Shown piece after piece: positions 44,294 to 52,521 of a DNA stretch of 60,750 nt. Numbering within the stretch: position 1 is the stretch's first letter; every line of letters begins with the position of its first letter. The notes beneath the pieces are model-generated. The model searched no databases and was not told the origin of the DNA. It saw only the letters and a program-made list of their open reading frames with translations. The position numbers and the translations under genes are program-made. Origin of the DNA: CAZWSC01 sp964636385 (lineage in GTDB: Bacteria > Eisenbacteria > RBG-16-71-46 > CAIMUX01); contig CAZWSC010000090.1 in assembly GCA_964636385.1 (NCBI GenBank), positions 1 through 60,750 of the forward strand, given 5' to 3'.

Positions 44294-45295
44294 ATGGACC
44301 CGGACCGCGAAGCGTCCGACGCCAGGGGCAAGCCCCACAGGCGGGGCGCCCGCAGGGCTGCACTGCGCCGGGACATCGGCTGGGCATACTGGCCCTTCTA
44401 CGTCTTCAGAGCGGCCCCGGACGACCACGAAGGACGGCCCGGGGCCATTCGCTCGATCATCCTCTCCGGGTATCTCTTTTCCGGAGTTGCGATCGTTCTG
44501 GACCTGGTCCTCTGGTTTGTTCTGGATCTTCCCTGGGCGCCTGTGTTTCTGCCGGCGCATCTGGTCTGGATATCCGTGTTCGTTTCGCTTCTTCTCATGA
44601 ACTCGGGATTCCTGCAGCACCTGGACGGCAGGCCCCTGAAAAGCATGGGGTGGGCGAATCGACTCACCGCCGCCCGCGTACATTTCCTGCCGGTCCTGCT
44701 CTACCTTCTTGTGATGGAGAGATGGACCCTTGCGCTGGCGGGATACGTGGTCCTGGCGTTGACCGACGTTGCGGACGGGATCGCTGCCCGCAGGCTGCGG
44801 GAAGAGAGCAAGCTCGGGTTCATCCTTGATCCGTTCGTTGACATACTGTTCCATCTCGGGATCCTGATCTCGTTGTCCGTTACCGGGGTGCTCTCCTGGT
44901 GGACAGGGGGGCTGGTGATCGGCCGGTACGGGCTTCTGTTGATCGGGTGTCTCGCCCTGTACCGGCTGAAGGGGGAGATCTGGATTCAGCCTACGCCGTT
45001 CGGCAAGGCGACCGGTCTGGCTATCGCCATCCTCACATCTCTGCTCCTGCTGGCGGTGGGGATCCACTGGCGACCGGAGGCCCTGCTGATGTGGATAGAC
45101 CGCCTGCTGGCGGTGATCTTCGCAGGCTGCCTGGTGCACGTGATCGTCATCGGCTGGATAAACTTCAGGAGGCCCTCGCAGGGGGGGACAGCCGTCTATC
45201 GCAAGGGCTGGGGCCTTCTGCTTGGCCATCGGGCAAGGGAGAGCCGCCGGGTCGATTGTCCGGGCGGTGGAACCGACCCTCCCAACAAGGGTTGA
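44294..45295 (+). CDS. CDP-alcohol phosphatidyltransferase-family membrane protein
   Basis: The 333-aa protein is an integral membrane phospholipid synthase. It has an N-terminal charged region (about 45 residues), a membrane segment around LFSGVAIVLDLVLWFVLDLP, then the conserved motif near residues 157-182: DVADGIAARRLREESKLGFI followed by LDPFVD, i.e. D-x2-DG-x2-AR-x8-G-x3-D-x3-D. Further helices follow (LGILISLSVTGVLSWWTGGL and others). The C-terminus is hydrophilic and Gly/Arg-rich. The N-terminal extension and extra helices make it longer than the PgsA-like enzyme at 27750-28367, so a different alcohol acceptor is likely. GGAAGGGA precedes ATG 44294. Gene proximity to ppdK and a vWA membrane protein does not indicate the substrate. 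Confidence 0.9.
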   Translation: MDPDREASDARGKPHRRGARRAALRRDIGWAYWPFYVFRAAPDDHEGRPGAIRSIILSGYLFSGVAIVLDLVLWFVLDLPWAPVFLPAHLVWISVFVSLLLMNSGFLQHLDGRPLKSMGWANRLTAARVHFLPVLLYLLVMERWTLALAGYVVLALTDVADGIAARRLREESKLGFILDPFVDILFHLGILISLSVTGVLSWWTGGLVIGRYGLLLIGCLALYRLKGEIWIQPTPFGKATGLAIAILTSLLLLAVGIHWRPEALLMWIDRLLAVIFAGCLVHVIVIGWINFRRPSQGGTAVYRKGWGLLLGHRARESRRVDCPGGGTDPPNKG

Positions 45296-45388
45296 ACCGG
45301 GGCGTTGCCGTCTGCGCAACAGCCTGTATGAACAGACCTCGGCCTTGCGGGTGATGCTCCCGCCGTCGAGGCGGCGTGGAGTGGACAT

Positions 45389-47584
45389 TTGAACGCGGCA
45401 TTACACTTTCTCGCACCCAGCCCCTGGGCCTGGGCCATGCTGGCCCTGCCCGCCATCGCTCTTGCCTTCTGGGCCTATTACGGCCTGCTGGCCCCCCTGA
45501 GCCGTCCTGCGCGCTGGGCGCTCTGGTTCCTCAGGGGTGCCGCGTTTCTGCTCGTCGTGTTCGCCCTCCTTCAACCGGTGCTCACCCTTGTTCTGCCGGA
45601 CTCCGGGGATCCGGATCTGGCCCTGCTCGTTGACGTGTCGGCAAGCATGGGGTTGCCCCACGCTGAAGGCTCCGAATCCAGGGCGGAGGCTGCGCAGCGG
45701 GCTGTTCAGGATCTCGAGAGCCGTCTTGGCGACAGATTCAGGATCAACAGGTACACCTTCTCCGATTCGCCCGCACCCTGGCCAGAGGGGGACATCCCCC
45801 GGCCTTCCGGCAACACCGGCATAGGCACGGCCCTCGAGGAATTGCGCGAACAGGCGGGATCCCGGCCGATGAACGGGGTCATACTCCTGAGCGACGGGGT
45901 CAGCACCGTGGGAAGAGACCCCGTGCGCCTTGCCGCGGCATCGACTGTGCCGGTCTTCACCGTGGCGTTCGGGCCGGAGTCACCGCCTGACGACCTCGAG
46001 ATCAGAACCGTTCGCACGAACCCCACGGCATTCGCCGGGGAGCCGATGCCGATACGAGCCGTACTCTCCTCCAGCGGTCTTGCGGGAGAGAAGGTGAGTC
46101 TTGTGGTGGAACAGGAGGGCCGCCTCCTCCACGCGAAGGAGATCAGAATTCCCGGCGACGGTCTGGAGCAGGAGGTTTCTCTCGAGGTAACCCCGGCCTC
46201 CCCTGGCCTTAACCTCTTCGATGTGCGCGTGGAAGGTTCGGTCGATTCCATCCCGGAGAACGATCATCGGCTGATCGCCGTGGAGGTCCTGGAGCGCAAG
46301 ACGCAGATCCTGATCATCTCCAACCGCCTGGACTGGGACTTCGCGTTCATGCGAAGAACCCTCGAGGCCGACACCACGCTCAGCTATTCGTACCTGGTGC
46401 GCACGGCGCAGGACCGTCTCGATTCCTTCGGCACGATGGGCCGTGAAGCCTGGCCGGCCTCTCCTGCAGACCTTCGTGACTACGCCGCGGTCATGCTGAC
46501 CGGCTTTGACGAGGCTGGTCCCCCTCCCGGGACGCAGAGCGCACTCGCGGAGTTCGTCAGCCAGGGGGGCGGGATCTTTCTGCTGGGAGGACCGGCAAGG
46601 CCCGGGGGCTGGACGGAGGAGGGAAATCTGAGACACATCCTGCCGGGTCAGGTGGGATCGATTCGTGCAGCACCGGGCCGGCTCGCCCCGGTGACGGTCA
46701 CCCTTGACGGGCAGCGCCATCCTGCGACGGCGGTGCACCCCAACCCTGCAGAGACCGCCCGCCTCTGGTCCACCCTGCCTCCGGTGTGGCAGAAGGAAGC
46801 GGGTCTCGAGGTCAGTCCGCAGGCGCGGATCCTCCTTGAGTACAGCTCCTCATCAGGGCCCCGCACTCCCCTCCTTGCCACCTCGTTCCACGGGAGGGGA
46901 AAGACGGCATGGCTGCACGGGCAGGGGATCTGGCGTTGGGGATTCACATCGGCGGGTGTCGCCGCAGCTGCGGACGTCTACAGGCCGTTTCTCATCGGGC
47001 TCGTCCGGTGGCTGGCCGAGCCGGCCGTTCGCGATCAGTTCCAGGCCGCTCCCGCGAAGCGTGTCTACCAGAATGGCGAGCCTGTCGCGTTTGTGGCGGG
47101 CTTGTGGGACGAGGCGTTCAGGCCGGTTTCGGGCGCGAGGATTCGGATCGAGGTCCAGAGCGAAGCTGACAGCGCATCGACCCTGCGACTGGAGCTGCGG
47201 CCAGGCACGGAGGCCGGCAGGTACGATGCCGAAGGGCCGGCGCTTTCTCCCGGGGCATACACCTACCAGGCAGAGGCGCTGGGTCCCTCGGGCGCCCGTC
47301 TGGCGGATGGCACGGGCGGCCGTTTCTGGGTCGAGACGATGGGGCCCGAGTACTCGCGAACCTGGGCGGACCGGCAGACGCTGGCCAGAATCGCCGGGGG
47401 CAGCGGAGGCGTCAGTGTCGAGGCTTCGGCGCTGGAGCCCCTGTTCGACAGGATCCCCGACGCGGTTCGCAGGACAGGCAGGATAACGGAGCGTGAGATC
47501 TGGAACGACTGGATCCTGTTTGCTGCCTTCATCCTGGTGCTCTCCGTGGAGTGGTTTCTCCGCCGCAGACGCGGCCTCGCCTAG
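45389..47584 (+). CDS. Membrane protein with vWA domain and GATase-like region
   Basis: The 731-aa protein has three membrane helices: about residues 13-32, about 50-68 (FLRGAAFLLVVFALLQPVLT) and near the C-terminus (ILFAAFILVLSVEWFLRRRR). Between them are a von Willebrand A-like domain with metal-site motif LALLVDVSASMG and SDGVSTVG, then Ig-like strands. A glutamine-amidotransferase-like region follows (YAAVMLTGFDEAGPPPGT, then FVSQGGGIFLLGGPARPGG). This arrangement is known from envelope proteins of the BatA/DUF4159-type group, often encoded with MoxR and DUF58 proteins, but none is adjacent here. The MIDAS-like DxSxS is intact. Start TTG 45389 (GGAGTGG upstream) agrees with the first helix. 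It is 93 bp after the phosphatidyltransferase. Function is unknown. Confidence 0.84.
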   Translation: MNAALHFLAPSPWAWAMLALPAIALAFWAYYGLLAPLSRPARWALWFLRGAAFLLVVFALLQPVLTLVLPDSGDPDLALLVDVSASMGLPHAEGSESRAEAAQRAVQDLESRLGDRFRINRYTFSDSPAPWPEGDIPRPSGNTGIGTALEELREQAGSRPMNGVILLSDGVSTVGRDPVRLAAASTVPVFTVAFGPESPPDDLEIRTVRTNPTAFAGEPMPIRAVLSSSGLAGEKVSLVVEQEGRLLHAKEIRIPGDGLEQEVSLEVTPASPGLNLFDVRVEGSVDSIPENDHRLIAVEVLERKTQILIISNRLDWDFAFMRRTLEADTTLSYSYLVRTAQDRLDSFGTMGREAWPASPADLRDYAAVMLTGFDEAGPPPGTQSALAEFVSQGGGIFLLGGPARPGGWTEEGNLRHILPGQVGSIRAAPGRLAPVTVTLDGQRHPATAVHPNPAETARLWSTLPPVWQKEAGLEVSPQARILLEYSSSSGPRTPLLATSFHGRGKTAWLHGQGIWRWGFTSAGVAAAADVYRPFLIGLVRWLAEPAVRDQFQAAPAKRVYQNGEPVAFVAGLWDEAFRPVSGARIRIEVQSEADSASTLRLELRPGTEAGRYDAEGPALSPGAYTYQAEALGPSGARLADGTGGRFWVETMGPEYSRTWADRQTLARIAGGSGGVSVEASALEPLFDRIPDAVRRTGRITEREIWNDWILFAAFILVLSVEWFLRRRRGLA

Positions 47585-47723
47585 GTCCGGGGCCACTCCC
47601 GGCCCGATTCTGGCAAGCACTCCTCCCTGTTGACGGCTACCGGTCACCAGGCACAGGCCCCTGCTCACCCTTCGTCGCCACAATCGGGCAGCAGGCCCTG
47701 CCGGGCCGTCGCAGGGAGAGATC

Positions 47724-49436
47724 ATGCTGCCGCCCACCATCCGCCTCCTCATCGCTTCGCGGGCAAACCGCCGCCTTGCCGCTCCTGCCTCATGGATTCC
47801 TCTGATCCTGCCGGTGTGCCTTGCTTCTCCGGCAGTGGCGGCGATTGTACTTAACGAGATCTACTACGACCCGCCGGGTCCTGATGCCGGATATGAGTGG
47901 GTGGAGTTGTACAACGGCGCTTCCGAGGCGCTTCCCCTGCAGGGAGTGCGGCTGGAGTCCGGGAACGGCTCCAGGCCCGGCCAGTGGAGGCATGAGTGGA
48001 GCGGTAGTCCGGCGCACTGGATCGAGGCAGGCGGGACCTTCACCATCGGCGGCCCCTGCGAGGGACGGCCGGCGGATGCCTTCGCCATGCTCAACCTGCA
48101 GAACGGACCGGACGGGGCCCGACTGCTCCTGGACGGCCTGGTCCTGGATACGGTCGGATGGGGTCCGCTGGAGTTTCCGGAGTACTACGAAGGAATGCCC
48201 GCCCGGCTTGTGCCGGCCGGTTACAGCCTTGCCCGACGGATGGACGGTGTCGATACCGACAGCAACCTGGATGACTTCGCGGGGGCGCGGCCCACCCCGG
48301 GCCACCGCAACCGTCCTGACGTGGATCTGGAAGTCAGACTGATCCGGCCCGGCAGGCACCTGCCGATCCCGCCAGGCGGGGGGAGCGCCTCGGCGAGGAT
48401 ATTGCTCAGGAATCTCGGGCTGGAGGCTGTGGACCTCCGCTCCATAGACCTGGAGCTGGATGGCCGGCCTGCAGCGCCCGGCCGGGGATCGCATCCTGGG
48501 GCCCTGGAGTCCGGAGAGGGCATCGAGATCCCGGTATACCTTCTGCCGAAGAGCGCTTCCGGCCTGCAGACGTGGAGCGTTCGTGTCAGGACGGATCGGG
48601 ACGCCGTTCCCGACAACGACAGCGACACGCTGCGGCTGTGGGCGGGGCCGTCGCCCCTGGTGATCTCCGAGCTTCTTCAGCGACCGCCTCCCGGCGGGAC
48701 GGAATGGATCGAACTCACCGCCGTCGGGGACGGGGCTACGGGCCTGGCCGGGTGGGCGCTGATGGAGAGCGGGAACAGAAAGGCCTGCCTGTCCGGTGGC
48801 GCGCTCAATCCAGGCGAGGCGTGTGTTGTGGCCAGGGATCCGGATGCGGCGGCCTGGCCGGTTCCCTCCGCGCTGCGCGACTGGGATGGCCAATGGCCCA
48901 GCCTCCGGAGCACTGCCCTTCCGTCGGGCGCTGCGGACTCTGTGTTCCTTATGGATCCTGATGGCCACATAAGGGACTGGGCAGCGATACCCCCGGGGCG
49001 GACCAACCGCAGCTGGGTTCGGGTGGGGCCGCTCCCCGGAACATCGTTCCGGGACGCCTGGGCCCTCTCTGAGCATGAGGGAGGTTCTCCGGGCACTGCT
49101 GAGTGGCCAGGGATCGCCTCTGCTGTCGTTTCTCCCGGACTCAGGGCCGCACCGCCCGGCGCATCCCTCCGGCGGGACGGAGCCGGGGTGTGGGTCGCGA
49201 TTCCGCCGGAGTTCTTCCCCGGTGTCTGGCAGGCATCGATCTGGAATCTGCAGGGCCGCCGCGTCTGGAGATCGGGCGGTCGGGAGACCGACCGCCTCAC
49301 AGTCTGGCGCCGCTGGAACGGGCATGAAACGAGCGGGCGGCCCTGCGCAGCCGGTGTGTATGTTCTGGAGCTGCGGGTCGAGCCTGAGACTGGCGGCCCC
49401 CTGGTTGAGCGATCCACCCTGGTACTGGGGCGATGA
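47724..49436 (+). CDS. Secreted lamin-tail-domain protein with FlgD-like C-terminus
   Basis: The 570-aa protein has a signal peptide (positive N-region, hydrophobic core around residues 23-40, cleavage near PAVAA). A lamin-tail domain follows at once: IVLNEIYYDPPGPDAGYEWV followed by ELYNGA, and later TVGWGPLEFPEYYEG. The middle holds beta-rich repeats, including a second LTD-like segment around LVISELLQRPPPGGTEWIEL. The C-terminal 90 residues show FlgD-like sequence (VWQASIWNLQGRRVWRSGG, WNGHETSGRPCAAGVYVLEL, LVERSTLVLG), suggesting outer-membrane export. ATG 47724 follows AGGGAGAG. The stop overlaps the next start as ATGA (49433-49436), so it is coupled to the 873-aa exported protein. No enzyme motif is seen; LTD domains occur in many secreted nucleases and surface proteins. 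Confidence 0.83.
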   Translation: MLPPTIRLLIASRANRRLAAPASWIPLILPVCLASPAVAAIVLNEIYYDPPGPDAGYEWVELYNGASEALPLQGVRLESGNGSRPGQWRHEWSGSPAHWIEAGGTFTIGGPCEGRPADAFAMLNLQNGPDGARLLLDGLVLDTVGWGPLEFPEYYEGMPARLVPAGYSLARRMDGVDTDSNLDDFAGARPTPGHRNRPDVDLEVRLIRPGRHLPIPPGGGSASARILLRNLGLEAVDLRSIDLELDGRPAAPGRGSHPGALESGEGIEIPVYLLPKSASGLQTWSVRVRTDRDAVPDNDSDTLRLWAGPSPLVISELLQRPPPGGTEWIELTAVGDGATGLAGWALMESGNRKACLSGGALNPGEACVVARDPDAAAWPVPSALRDWDGQWPSLRSTALPSGAADSVFLMDPDGHIRDWAAIPPGRTNRSWVRVGPLPGTSFRDAWALSEHEGGSPGTAEWPGIASAVVSPGLRAAPPGASLRRDGAGVWVAIPPEFFPGVWQASIWNLQGRRVWRSGGRETDRLTVWRRWNGHETSGRPCAAGVYVLELRVEPETGGPLVERSTLVLGR

Positions 49437-52054
49437 TCCGCCGGGAAGTGCCGTCGTACCGGTGTCAGCGATGGGCTTCGATCCAGCCTGTTCTCATCGG
49501 CCTGGCGCTCGCGGTATCGGCCAGTTCCGTGCTGGGAGGGTTCGAGATACTCCCCATTGATGATGCGCCGGGACATCTGCTTCCTCTGCACCTGCCCTTT
49601 CCATTCGGGGCAAGCTGCAGCCCCGAGCCATCGGGCTTGACTGCCGGCTTCCTCCATATGCGTCCATTCGGCATGGACGAGCTTCGATTCGATGCGGCGG
49701 CCCTTGGATGGACCGCCTGGAGCCTGGTCCACCAGGCATACGCTGCCCGCCTGGATGCGGGTGGCTACAATGAATGGGAGTGGGGAACGAGGGTTCGCTT
49801 CCGGAGCGGGGCGGGGCTGCATCTCCGTCTTCTGGGCACATGTCCGGATCGGGAGCTGCAGTCGGAGTGGGGGGTACTTCCCCTCCGGGGAGCGACCCTG
49901 ACGCCGGGTCTCTCAGGGTCAGTGGGGTGCCGTCTGGAGTGGAGTGTGAACTGGCGGGATGCCGTCACCTGGGGCGACGCATCTGTTCTCGGCCTGGGGC
50001 CATCTCCTTCCCTGAGAATGGAACTGGACCTGGGACAGGGATGGCGAGTGCTCTGGGCTGGAGGCTGGTCCTCCTCTGATCCCGGCAGACACCAGTCAAG
50101 ATTCGCCCTGGCATGGTCTTCAGGCTCCAGCCTTGGAGTGGGCCAGGACTGGTCTCCCGGCCTTTCCGGCTCGTGGATCCAGGCGGGCTCAGGGGGTGTG
50201 CTGGGTCAGGTCTGGACGTCGCAGGCACCAGGCGGGCTTCCGGCTACTACCGGCCTCTGTGTGTCATTCGTCCCACCACGATCAGGGTTGCCTCGCAGTG
50301 ACGGGGAGGCCTCCCGGGCCGGGGAATGTGGATTACCCGGGATGCCACATGCAGGGACGGCGGCAAAGGTCCCGCATGTTCCGGCAGTGGCCAGGGCCTG
50401 GCAGCTGGAGACTCCTGAGTGGATGGATGAAGGGATACTCCTGGACGGGGCGCTGCTCTTCGCCACAAGCGATGCAGATTCGCTCGGGGCGTGGGCAGAC
50501 TCTCTCGATCTCGTTCAGGCGGAGCGCAATGCCAAGTCTTCGCCGACCCGGCATGCGGCAGACAGCGGCACAGCGACCGACGGAGCCGGGGGGCCGTCCG
50601 GGAGGTCGGGGAGATCGGTGGTCTCCCGTGCGCCACGGGAGGTTCGTCTTGGATGGCAGAACACCCGGCGGAGGTCCTCTACAGGGCGATGGAGCCGGAT
50701 GCAGCGGGTCAATGGAACACTGTCGTCAGGACCGGGCGCAGTCAGACTCGCCGTACGCCGTTACCAGGGCACGGGCAGTGTCCAGGAGAGCGGTTGGGTG
50801 AGTGCGTCACTTGACCGACTGCGGCTGACGGCAGGGGTTGGTGGACATCCTCTGCGGTGGGGGCTCGGTCTCCTTGGCAGGAGCCGCGTTGTCTCGCTTC
50901 GCAGAGCGACTGCGGCACGGATCCAGGATCCGGATCTCGCCACTCTCTCATCGGTGAGCAGTCCGACGGAGATACTCTCCCCGGTCATGGTCGGGAGCAG
51001 GCAGTTTGCTGCGGCTTCATACCGAATAGGAGGACGTTCCGGGCTTGCGTGCGCAGTTGCCGGGGGAGTCGTCCAGGCAGCATTCGAGGGTTCGGCAAAG
51101 CGCCTGGCGTACGGGATACTGGCCGAGTCGAGGGAGGGAGCCGCAGCCGGTAGTGTGCATCTCACAAGAGTCCTGGGAAGCGGCCTGGTTCAGTCTGAGC
51201 TGGCCATACCCGGATCAGATGGTCTCCAGGGGGGACTGCGATGGAGCGCGGTTGCCGACCGACCCGGATCAGGCCGGATATGGTGGGATATCATCGGCAG
51301 ACAACTTCTCCTGGCCCCATCAGACGGAACAGGCGTCATCCGCCTTCGTGCGCGGAGCGTCAGGCCTGTTCTTTCGATTCGTCTTGGAGGGTCCCGGCGG
51401 GAGTATGGGGCAACGGCGACATGGAACCGCACGGAACCACCGGCAGGCGTCATCGCTTCGCGCAATGCATCCAGGTCCTGGTCGGTAAGGCTGAGGGCGC
51501 GGCCGGCAGGGATGGGTGCCTGGAACGCCAGGTTGTACGGGGCTTCCAGGTCATACACCTGTTCAGGCGCGAAGGACGATCCACTCGCGCCGGTTCCCTG
51601 CCGGCGCAGGAGATCCCTGAGAGCCCAGATCTCCATGGATGCTGATCCCGGCTGGGAGCGGCGCTCCACGGGCACCTGGGGATTCGAGATGGGATCGGAC
51701 ATGGAGTCACGCAGAACCTGCGGGGGTCTGGTCAGGCACGAGACAAGCTGGTGGATCGGCGTCTTCAGGCGTCATGCGTTTCGCGGTCCACGCAAGACCC
51801 GTGCGGCGGGTTCGATAGGCCTTCTCCACGCGGACTCGGGTCAGGCGACCTCGGTACAGGTCAGTCCAGTGTGGGTGGGCGGACCGAGGCGGTCTCTCCG
51901 GGGGAGCGGGCTATGGCTGGGTGCGGATATGAGGCTCAGGACCAGAAGGCTGACGTGGCGTCTGGCAGGGGTTGTGCCCTTCGGTGTGCGCGGTGTCCCC
52001 ACCGGCGGGGAGGGAGGCGGACTGGAGATGCACCTCGAACTCCGGACATCGTAG
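49433..52054 (+). CDS. Large exported protein of unknown function, probable barrel-like
   Basis: The 873-aa protein has a signal peptide (RWASIQPVLIGLALAVSASS, cleavage near VLGG). The mature part is strand-rich with many Gly/Ser/Trp/Arg alternations (e.g. WEWGTRVRFRSGAGLHLRLL, SGSVGCRLEWSVNWRDAVTW), suggesting an outer-membrane barrel or beta-solenoid. It ends EMHLELRTS without a terminal Phe. A low-complexity, charged, probably disordered insert near residues 285-410 (acidic WMDEGILLDGALLFATSD and then a Gly/Ser/Arg stretch) is distinctive. I cannot name a family. The start ATG 49433 overlaps the stop of the lamin-tail gene (ATGA), so the two are co-translated and may work as a pair, e.g. 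surface protein and exporter or anchor (inference). It is closed by a hairpin at 52072-52104 shared with a minus-strand RNA. Confidence 0.68.
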   Translation: MIRREVPSYRCQRWASIQPVLIGLALAVSASSVLGGFEILPIDDAPGHLLPLHLPFPFGASCSPEPSGLTAGFLHMRPFGMDELRFDAAALGWTAWSLVHQAYAARLDAGGYNEWEWGTRVRFRSGAGLHLRLLGTCPDRELQSEWGVLPLRGATLTPGLSGSVGCRLEWSVNWRDAVTWGDASVLGLGPSPSLRMELDLGQGWRVLWAGGWSSSDPGRHQSRFALAWSSGSSLGVGQDWSPGLSGSWIQAGSGGVLGQVWTSQAPGGLPATTGLCVSFVPPRSGLPRSDGEASRAGECGLPGMPHAGTAAKVPHVPAVARAWQLETPEWMDEGILLDGALLFATSDADSLGAWADSLDLVQAERNAKSSPTRHAADSGTATDGAGGPSGRSGRSVVSRAPREVRLGWQNTRRRSSTGRWSRMQRVNGTLSSGPGAVRLAVRRYQGTGSVQESGWVSASLDRLRLTAGVGGHPLRWGLGLLGRSRVVSLRRATAARIQDPDLATLSSVSSPTEILSPVMVGSRQFAAASYRIGGRSGLACAVAGGVVQAAFEGSAKRLAYGILAESREGAAAGSVHLTRVLGSGLVQSELAIPGSDGLQGGLRWSAVADRPGSGRIWWDIIGRQLLLAPSDGTGVIRLRARSVRPVLSIRLGGSRREYGATATWNRTEPPAGVIASRNASRSWSVRLRARPAGMGAWNARLYGASRSYTCSGAKDDPLAPVPCRRRRSLRAQISMDADPGWERRSTGTWGFEMGSDMESRRTCGGLVRHETSWWIGVFRRHAFRGPRKTRAAGSIGLLHADSGQATSVQVSPVWVGGPRRSLRGSGLWLGADMRLRTRRLTWRLAGVVPFGVRGVPTGGEGGGLEMHLELRTS

Positions 52055-52071
52055 GTACCCGATGGCATGGA

Positions 52072-52104
52072 ACAGGCCCCCGTCCGGCAAGGGCGGGGGC
52101 CTGT
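52072..52104. terminator. Bidirectional terminator hairpin
   Basis: ACAGGCCCCCGTCC and GGGCGGGGGCCTGT form a 14-bp stem with a single G-T wobble and a 5-nt loop. It ends the plus-strand 873-aa gene (17 bp after the stop) and the minus-strand RNA. U-tracts are poor in both directions. Confidence 0.65.
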
Positions 52105-52370
52105 CACGTGCTTAGACGCGGGCTATCAGGGGTTTCGAGAGCCGCGCGCAGGCGGCAACTCGGTCCAGACCGGAGTGCGAAACAAATCCCCTGAGGATCG
52201 GCCGTTACCAAGGCCTCGCTATCGGCCTTCAGCCTCGCCCACTGGTGTCATTCTTTCGGCTGGCCCCATCCATGTGTGGCATGGTCTTCAGCTCTGATCC
52301 ATCCATGGAGCCGAAGGTTATGCGTCGCAGATCCGTCCCGGTTCTGCGAAGCGGTAGCCATGACAAGGAC
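52072..52370 (-). ncRNA. Candidate structured small RNA, about 300 nt (novel)
   Basis: A consensus promoter (52377-52405, minus) predicts transcription from about 52370 toward lower coordinates, ending at the hairpin at 52072-52104, with no protein gene beyond. On the minus strand the 5' part has TCCGTCC/GGACGGA pairing around a 21-nt segment (starting near 52370). A middle hairpin AAGGCC-GATAGCGA-GGCCTT covers about 52211-52230. A domain closed by TCAGGGG and CCCCTGA (52195-52189 with 52132-52126) contains CGGTC/GACCG and GCCGC/GCGGC hairpins. It lacks the CCA end, T-loop and tag frame of tmRNA and the conserved cores of RNase P, SRP and 6S RNA as I know them. A 37-codon frame with ATG at 52361 (down to 52248) exists without a ribosome site, so a small-protein mRNA is the alternative. 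Confidence 0.5.
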
Positions 52371-52376
52371 GGACAG

Positions 52377-52405
52377 ATTCTAAGAGTCTCATCAAGCGCT
52401 GTCAA
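52377..52405 (-). promoter_or_regulatory. Consensus promoter of the minus-strand RNA
   Basis: On the minus strand, TTGACA (52405-52400), a 17-bp spacer and TAGAAT (52382-52377). This is among the best sigma70-like matches in the window. A second TTGACC lies 14 bp upstream (52419-52414). Confidence 0.72.
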
Positions 52406-52423
52406 GCCTTTGCGGTCAATCCT

Positions 52424-52443
52424 GTGAACTCCGGGTGAACTCC
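52424..52443. repeat. Tandem direct repeat GTGAACTCC x2 (possible operator)
   Basis: GTGAACTCC occurs at 52424-52432 and 52435-52443, an 11-bp period (one helical turn). It lies just upstream of the minus-strand RNA promoter and before the GIY-YIG gene, a position suitable for a regulator. Confidence 0.4.
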
Positions 52444-52521
52444 AGGTGGCCGAACCCTCAGTATCCGAAACGGCAAAGGATCTGTTGCGCAGGACGTCAG
52501 GCCCGCTTCAGAGTTCCAGGG

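Noticed and set aside
47628..47660. TTGACG as a -35 box before the lamin-tail gene
   Set aside because: No -10 hexamer lies 15-19 bp downstream.
52105..52372. tmRNA on the minus strand, because CTAAGCACGTGA resembles the conserved segment CTAAGCATGTAG
   Set aside because: There is no CCA end, TPsiC-like 3' arm, GGGG 5' end or resume codon with a tag ending in Ala-Ala; the match is short and alone.
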